Translations under genes and position numbers: made by a program
Source of the DNA: Cordilura impudica
Taxonomy: Eukaryota; Arthropoda; Insecta; Diptera; Scathophagidae
NCBI GenBank assembly: GCA_963682025.1
Contig: OY821518.1
Coordinates: forward strand, 305,821,429 to 305,885,428
Length of the DNA stretch: 64,000 bases
Direction: 5' to 3'
In this document: one piece after another, positions 58,901 through 64,000 of the stretch
How the letters are laid out: each line of letters begins with the position of its first letter
Position numbering within the stretch: position 1 is the stretch's first letter
The notes under the pieces: model-generated
Databases searched by the model: none
What the model was told of the DNA's origin: nothing
Seen by the model: only the letters and a program-made list of their open reading frames with translations

Positions 58901-61231
58901 CATTAAAGCAGATTGTTGTCATTTTCTTTTATTATCGTTATTATTACTATTTTTTGCAACAACTATTTAAAGCCAAGTTACTTCACATTCTCTACGAAAG
59001 CAACTTCTGCAATTTTGTTTGCATTCTCTAGTTTTACCAGGGAAGTTACATTGTTAAAAAATATTGGTGCAAAAATTAGCAAATATACAATTTTTAAATC
59101 TATTTTTAATTTAATAAGATTAACTCTTTTAGGATTTATTTATTAGATTGTGTAGACAATCAATGCTTGCAATGAAAAGAAAAAACTGAAAGATGCGCGC
59201 TCGACCCTACAACAGCAGCCATTTGTATAGGAGTCAAAACATTGTCGTCTGTACCTGCCATAGTTATTTGCGCGAACGTATCGACTGTGCTCTCCTCGTT
59301 GAAGAAAATAAAAGACAGGACCAACATGAAATGCTCATCAAACCTAAAACAAGATTTTTTAAAAGAAGCCCGTCCACGCTGCAGAGAAAGGCGCTCATAA
59401 GTTGGAAGGAAATTAGCTTCTCGTCCTTTTCTTTTATTTAAGTGAAGAGTTGTGTTGTAATAAATGAAATGCAAAACAATAAAAATCAATTAACACATAA
59501 GAACTACTAGGATAAACAATAATTTTGAACTGATTTACCAGAATATTTTTATAAAGACATTTTTTTTTCTAAATTCCCTAAATTTTAAAAATCCTCAAGG
59601 CTTTATTGAAGAGATTCATATATAAGTATGTATATCAAAATAATTCAATATCAGTAATATGTAACTTACAAATTTAGCGGTATAATCTAAATTTAGTTGT
59701 AGTATGTAAGATATTTCATTTATATTTAATTTCTTATAGAAAAATAAATATATTTAAAATAAAATCAAATAACTCCACAATTATTGGTTACCCCTATATA
59801 TGGTTGTAACAATTAATAAATAAAATCTAAATTCCATAGCATCAACTAAAGGAGACAATTTATATAATCAAATCTACCATTGTTTGGAAAATATAATTCA
59901 GTAGTCACGAAATAATATATTGATAGTACAAATAGTACAAATTACCACTTAAATTTGGTTTGTAACCAATTCGGTTGCCACAACGAATCCGTTTTCTGTG
60001 TGTACCTGTTATTAATCCCTAAATATGAGATTGGGCGCTAAAAAACGGGTCACCTCGTTGTTTGCCTGTTTTAAAACACATCCAAGCTTATTCGTGATCT
60101 TTTGGTTCCCCCATAGAACTTTCCTTGTAAATCAAATAAAAAAAAAAAAAATCAAGAATAAATGAAAAGTGCGCATTTATTCTTATTATGTGAAAATCAA
60201 TTGATGATTAGTGAAATACAATGTAGACGATACTTTTAACAGATTTTAGAAAAAAAAAATTTTAATCTAGCTTGATACTTTTAATTTATAAACAATTTGA
60301 ATGGGGTCATTTTTACTTTGGTTAATTTAAAAGTTGAATTGATAGACTAAAGTAAATACACGATTAATTTCTTATAAACTTATAAGCACTAGCAAAGATT
60401 GTGTTGAAAACAAAACAAATTGTGAAATCTACGATATTTGTATCGATATCAATTTTCAGTGAAATAAAAAATGTCACGTTACGTAGTTGCTGTTTGACAC
60501 CGATATATTTATTCACATCAACAACTCTAAAAGTTTGTAATTCGGACACTTAAATTTATTTATTAGGTAGATTGCGTAAGATTTTCTGTAGCACCAACAA
60601 AAAGATAAAATAATCTTTCTCATTATTGACCAACTTTCAACTGCTTCATATAGCAGAAAAAATAAAACATAATTTTTATTTTAGTACTCAAATAATTGTT
60701 TTATATTTCACTTAGTTACGAATTAAAATTAACAAAAAAAAATGCATTGACATTTTTTTTTTTTTTTTGACTATAACTACTTTCATTCTTTGGCTTACCA
60801 ACTATATTAAGAAGTCGATTTAAAAAAACAAAGTAAAACTTAATATGCTCTTAACTCTTATACAAACTTAAATTAAATTAATGGAATAAGAAGTATGGGA
60901 GAACAAAGACAAATTCTATCAAGGTTCTACTTTGTGAAATCAAAGATAATTTTAAATTAATAGGGTGACTAGACTAGAACAACGCTTGTATACTAAATGA
61001 TAAAGGCTCAATTCGAGGCGAGGTTTTATGATGGTGATGATGATGAGGTGATGATAATAATGTAAATGTTAAACAGTATGCTTAGATTTGTAAAAATAAA
61101 TAAACTTATCATTAGATACAGCTGAAATAAAAAATTCATTAAATATTATTTGAAGCAAAACAACAATTGTATAGATCAACAATAAAAACATGATGAAGAG
61201 AAGAATCTCGCTCGATCGATGTTTAAGTTTA
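58901..61231. other. Intergenic stretch downstream of gcm
   Basis: No gene was recognised. A less AT-rich patch at about 59160-59450 has frames on both strands (minus 59160-59489, plus 59193-59441) without known motifs. A repetitive gatgatgatgaggtgatgat tract lies at about 61030-61055. On the gcm strand an AATAAA lies at 60676-60681, a possible polyadenylation signal; another overlaps the stop codon and seems too close. Confidence 0.4.
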
Positions 61232-62944
61232 TTAGAAAACACCCGCAGAGAGCGGCAGCACATGGTTTTGTAGTGTGGGTTGGACAGGATAGAGATTTGA
61301 TGACGAATCCATTTGTATATTCCATTCACCGCCATTATCACCACCAGAGTTGCTGTAATAAAAATCAGGACCTGCATTGCTGCCGTCGGAAGTATATGCA
61401 GATAACGTTTGATATTGTTGCTGTTGTTGTTGCTGTTGGGGCGGATTATGCATATTATCGCTAAAGCCAGAGTGTGAAATACTCGTTGGGTAATTATCAG
61501 TGGCTACATACAATGAAGAGGGAAGGTCGCTATCAAACACTGTACTATAGATATCGTTAGAAGAGGGCGAGGCAGAGGAGGCAGTGTAGTAAGGCGGACT
61601 TTGATGCTGTGCTTCATTTATCAGCGGTACAGTTGTGGTTTGTGTAGCTTCGAAACTATTTAGCGTAGACGATAGAAAACTGGGAAAGTAATAGTCATCG
61701 GAGTTATAACCTGAGCTACTAGTGAGACTAGAGGTGTCGTCACAACTTTCATACATCCATTTTTGTGTACGAGTGGCTTGCACAGCATAATCTTGAGGAA
61801 TCATGTGTGATTGCTGTCCATAAAGACTGCCATTTGAACCGATGATAGTCTCATCTATTAAGGAATTATTGGGCGAATAGTGCTGAGGATAGTTATAGGA
61901 AGTTGACTGAGGAGATGTTAGAGACTGTGTTGCTGGTGTTTCATAGTGAATGTTGTAAGATATTTGATCCGTTGCAATATTCTGGTTGTTGGCATAGTTG
62001 AACTCGGCTAGTGCTGTATTATAAACTGGTGTATCCATATCCGATATCCATTGAGTATGAGTCATAGTGTTATCAAATTGTCCAGACTCTTGGCTGTATA
62101 TAGAGGGCACAACATTACCGTTATTACACATATCTCTTAGGCCGCGTTTCTTTTTCGCAGATTGCACTGGTGTATCGTTGCTGTAGTCCATTTTGTTATT
62201 TTGCCTTTTTACTCCTCTCAGACTACTGAGTTTGTCGTTGAGGGCCGCATCTCTAGCTAAGATGACTGCCAAACTACGAGCTCGGCGACCACTTCCTAAT
62301 AGACGACGTGCTTCTGAAGAACCTTTAGCCTCTGGCTGGGGATGGTCATGAGTTCCTTTGGCTTGAAAGAATATAGCATTACCTGATCGACGCCAAAAGT
62401 GAGTAACAGGATAACCGCAGTGACCACGACAAGCTTGAATTTCCAAACGACCAGTACAATTTCTAAAGTAATAGAGAAGAACGATTCCTTTAGTATATTT
62501 TCCAAACAAACAAATTTTTTTTTATCTTTAACAAATTTTTCTTTTTCCCAGAACGATATTTTCTTACCTGTTGGGACACTGTTTGCCCTGTTGTTTTCTT
62601 CTGGCCTTATCACAAATGGCTGGTCTCAGGTGGACACTATTGCCGTTGGGCAGCTTACAATTGGCCGTGCATAATAAAACGCCCAGACAACTTTTCTTTA
62701 AGATATTAATATTATGGTTGTTGGTGTTTCGCATGGCCCAACCAGATGAGTGTTTTTTGGCATCTTCATTGCTGGCTGAATATATCAATCTGCAATGACC
62801 GTTGGCCCAATCGTGAAATTCATCAAATTCGTTGACCATAGGAACAACGGTATCATTAATATCCCAATCGATTTGCACACGAGATCTGGTGGCCGGAGGA
62901 CTGGAGGCGCCGCATGGCACTGCCACTGGTGCGTTAATAACCAT
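61232..62944 (-). CDS. gcm: Glial cells missing, GCM-domain transcription factor
   Basis: Two coding exons: 62568-62944 and 61232-62462. The 105-bp intron (62463-62567) has donor CAG/gtaag and acceptor ctttag/A; splicing restores Arg126 and gives 535 residues, near the Drosophila length of about 500. The start at 62944 ([10 protein letters not shown]) is preferred over the Lys-rich in-frame upstream ATG. The GCM zinc-binding DNA domain spans about 24-182: [113 protein letters not shown] basic stretch follows. The long C-terminal half is rich in Ser, Tyr, Asn and Gln with a short poly-Gln at about 464-473, consistent with an activation region. Family knowledge: it binds (A/G)TGCGGGT sites and switches neural precursors to glia and blood precursors to plasmatocytes. 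The paralogue gcm2 is the alternative, but the N-terminus and [19 protein letters not shown] favour gcm. Confidence 0.9.
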
Positions 62945-63147
62945 TTTGATTTGTTTTTTTTTTTTTAACTTAAATTTTATCACTTTAAACTAAATTTTTA
63001 TTTAAGATTAATGTTTCTTTTTTGTAAACAGTTATGCATTCAAATGTTATTTTTTTTTTGTTTGTGTGTCTACTTTAATTGACTAAACACTTAAGTATTA
63101 AATTTTTAAGAAATTCTCTTCGTTTGTATTTTTTCCGAACTTAAATG

Positions 63148-63182
63148 ACGTCTGTTCGAAACGACTGCGCAATGCTTACTGA
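63148..63182 (-). promoter_or_regulatory. Candidate gcm core promoter, Inr plus DPE
   Basis: On the minus strand TCAGT lies at 63182-63178, with the A at 63180 as +1. AGACGT lies exactly at +28 to +33 (63153-63148), a perfect match to the downstream promoter element RGWYV at the strict Inr-DPE spacing known from Drosophila. I see no TATA box at -30. This would give a 236-base 5' untranslated leader before the gcm ATG. The activity is inferred. Confidence 0.55.
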
Positions 63183-64000
63183 CTTCACTCTGCAATGCCA
63201 CAAGCCTAAGTTCCTTTCGACCGAATCATGCTAGAGCTAAACATCAGGGTTGTTTGTTTAGTTATACAATAAAGACAACAAATGGTGAACCTTAACAACA
63301 TACACAAACACTAAGAAGCATTGTGATTGCTGATTGGTTGTTTTTAACTGGGATAAAAAATTTATCCGTTTATCCATTGAAAACTATCCATACAGCTGTG
63401 TATGTGTTGGAGTATTTACATATGAATGTTTATCAATCGAGTGGTAGTTTAATCTTGTGGCTTTTTATTTACAACTTACAGTTACTTCACTTAATTATCC
63501 AATATTCTATTGCAAAAAAAAAAACATACGTTTTTATTTTAATTCCATTGCTGTTGTATAATTGAGTTCAAATAATATTTGAGTTGTAAATTTTTTAAAA
63601 TAAAATCGATATGACTTCTATGAATGTCGTTGTTTAATTTTTAGATCAAACATTATATTTACATTTAGTGTATCTGTAGATTTCCCAAAATCATTAAAAT
63701 TTTATATTCGATACATTCTAATATCTTGCATTTCTCTCTAAATTTTCCAACACCATTACAATAAACAAGTTACAATATAGTTGTGTATTTCCGTTTGCCA
63801 ATTACACTTATAAAATTATAGATGGACAAGTGGTAAATAGCAACTAGCAAAGAGACCTATTTAATAAATTCTGAACAATTAATCAACCAAACTCCATATT
63901 TTAAAGGGTCAATTAATGCAAAAACCAAAACTAATTACTTTAATATGTTTTCCAGATTCCAGTTACACAACGGGTGTTTTTTTAGAATTACATAACTTTA
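63183..64000. other. Upstream flank of gcm
   Basis: No coding sequence or mobile element was recognised. The part nearest gcm (about 63183-63300) is less AT-rich and may contain proximal regulatory sites. I did not find an exact GCM site here. Confidence 0.4.

Noticed and set aside
59160..59489. 109-codon minus frame in a less AT-rich patch
   Set aside because: No motif recognised; an overlapping plus frame of similar size exists; no splice or promoter support. Left as intergenic.
62399..62798. Plus-strand frames opposite gcm exon 1 and the intron
   Set aside because: Antisense to conserved GCM-domain sequence; chance frames.
1..64000. tRNA, rRNA, LTR retrotransposon or CRISPR features
   Set aside because: No B-box with matching acceptor stem, rRNA core or paired LTRs were seen; spaced repeats here are transposon arrays, not CRISPR.

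Overview
This window is AT-rich nuclear DNA from a higher fly (Diptera, Brachycera). Evidence: spliceosomal introns, a Drosophila-like glial-cells-missing gene, insect Tc1/mariner, hAT and Transib transposons, LINE fragments, and a short interspersed repeat with a GTCC-type microsatellite core that resembles the DINE-1/Helentron-associated repeats of flies. A calyptrate fly seems most likely, but that is inference. No bacterial operon logic applies. Most of the window is a gene desert filled with decayed, nested mobile elements.

Layout. 1-2060: end of a broken hAT element entering from the left. 2-49 kb: intergenic DNA with mariner and Tc1 relics (about 4.3, 10.8, 18.2, 23.2, 24.5, 26.0 and 42.6 kb), MITEs and terminal-inverted-repeat elements (10.9, 13.7, 19.8, 33.7, 36.8, 40.4 and 41.3 kb), a 499-bp tandem duplication (7.4-8.4 kb), a decayed Transib (43.8-45.1 kb), a Helitron-like duplication interrupted by a LINE (45.1-47.8 kb), and 13 copies of the DINE-like repeat. 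49104-49988 (minus): an intronless ORF for an unrecognised, probably disordered 294-residue protein. 51305-56373: a mariner split by a well-preserved Transib transposon with an intact 692-codon transposase, matched termini and a perfect 5-bp target duplication. 57.5-58.9 kb: a 5'-truncated LINE. 61232-62944 (minus): glial cells missing (gcm), two coding exons and a 105-bp intron, 535 residues, with a candidate Inr+DPE core promoter at 63180.

Only gcm, the Transib transposase and the 49.1-kb ORF look like intact coding units. The nesting gives a relative chronology: Transib entered mariner, a Harbinger-like MITE entered Tc1, one DINE-like repeat entered another, one entered a repeat whose empty copy is also in the window, and a LINE entered a Helitron-like repeat. 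The most interesting items are the Transib with RSS-like ends (Transib is the RAG1-related transposon superfamily), the 1.34-kb long-inverted-repeat element at 19848-21188 with an exact 8-bp target duplication and a fragment of an unplaced protein, and the DINE-like family, whose insertion site can be read from empty and filled copies. All calls come from reading the sequence; no database search was run.
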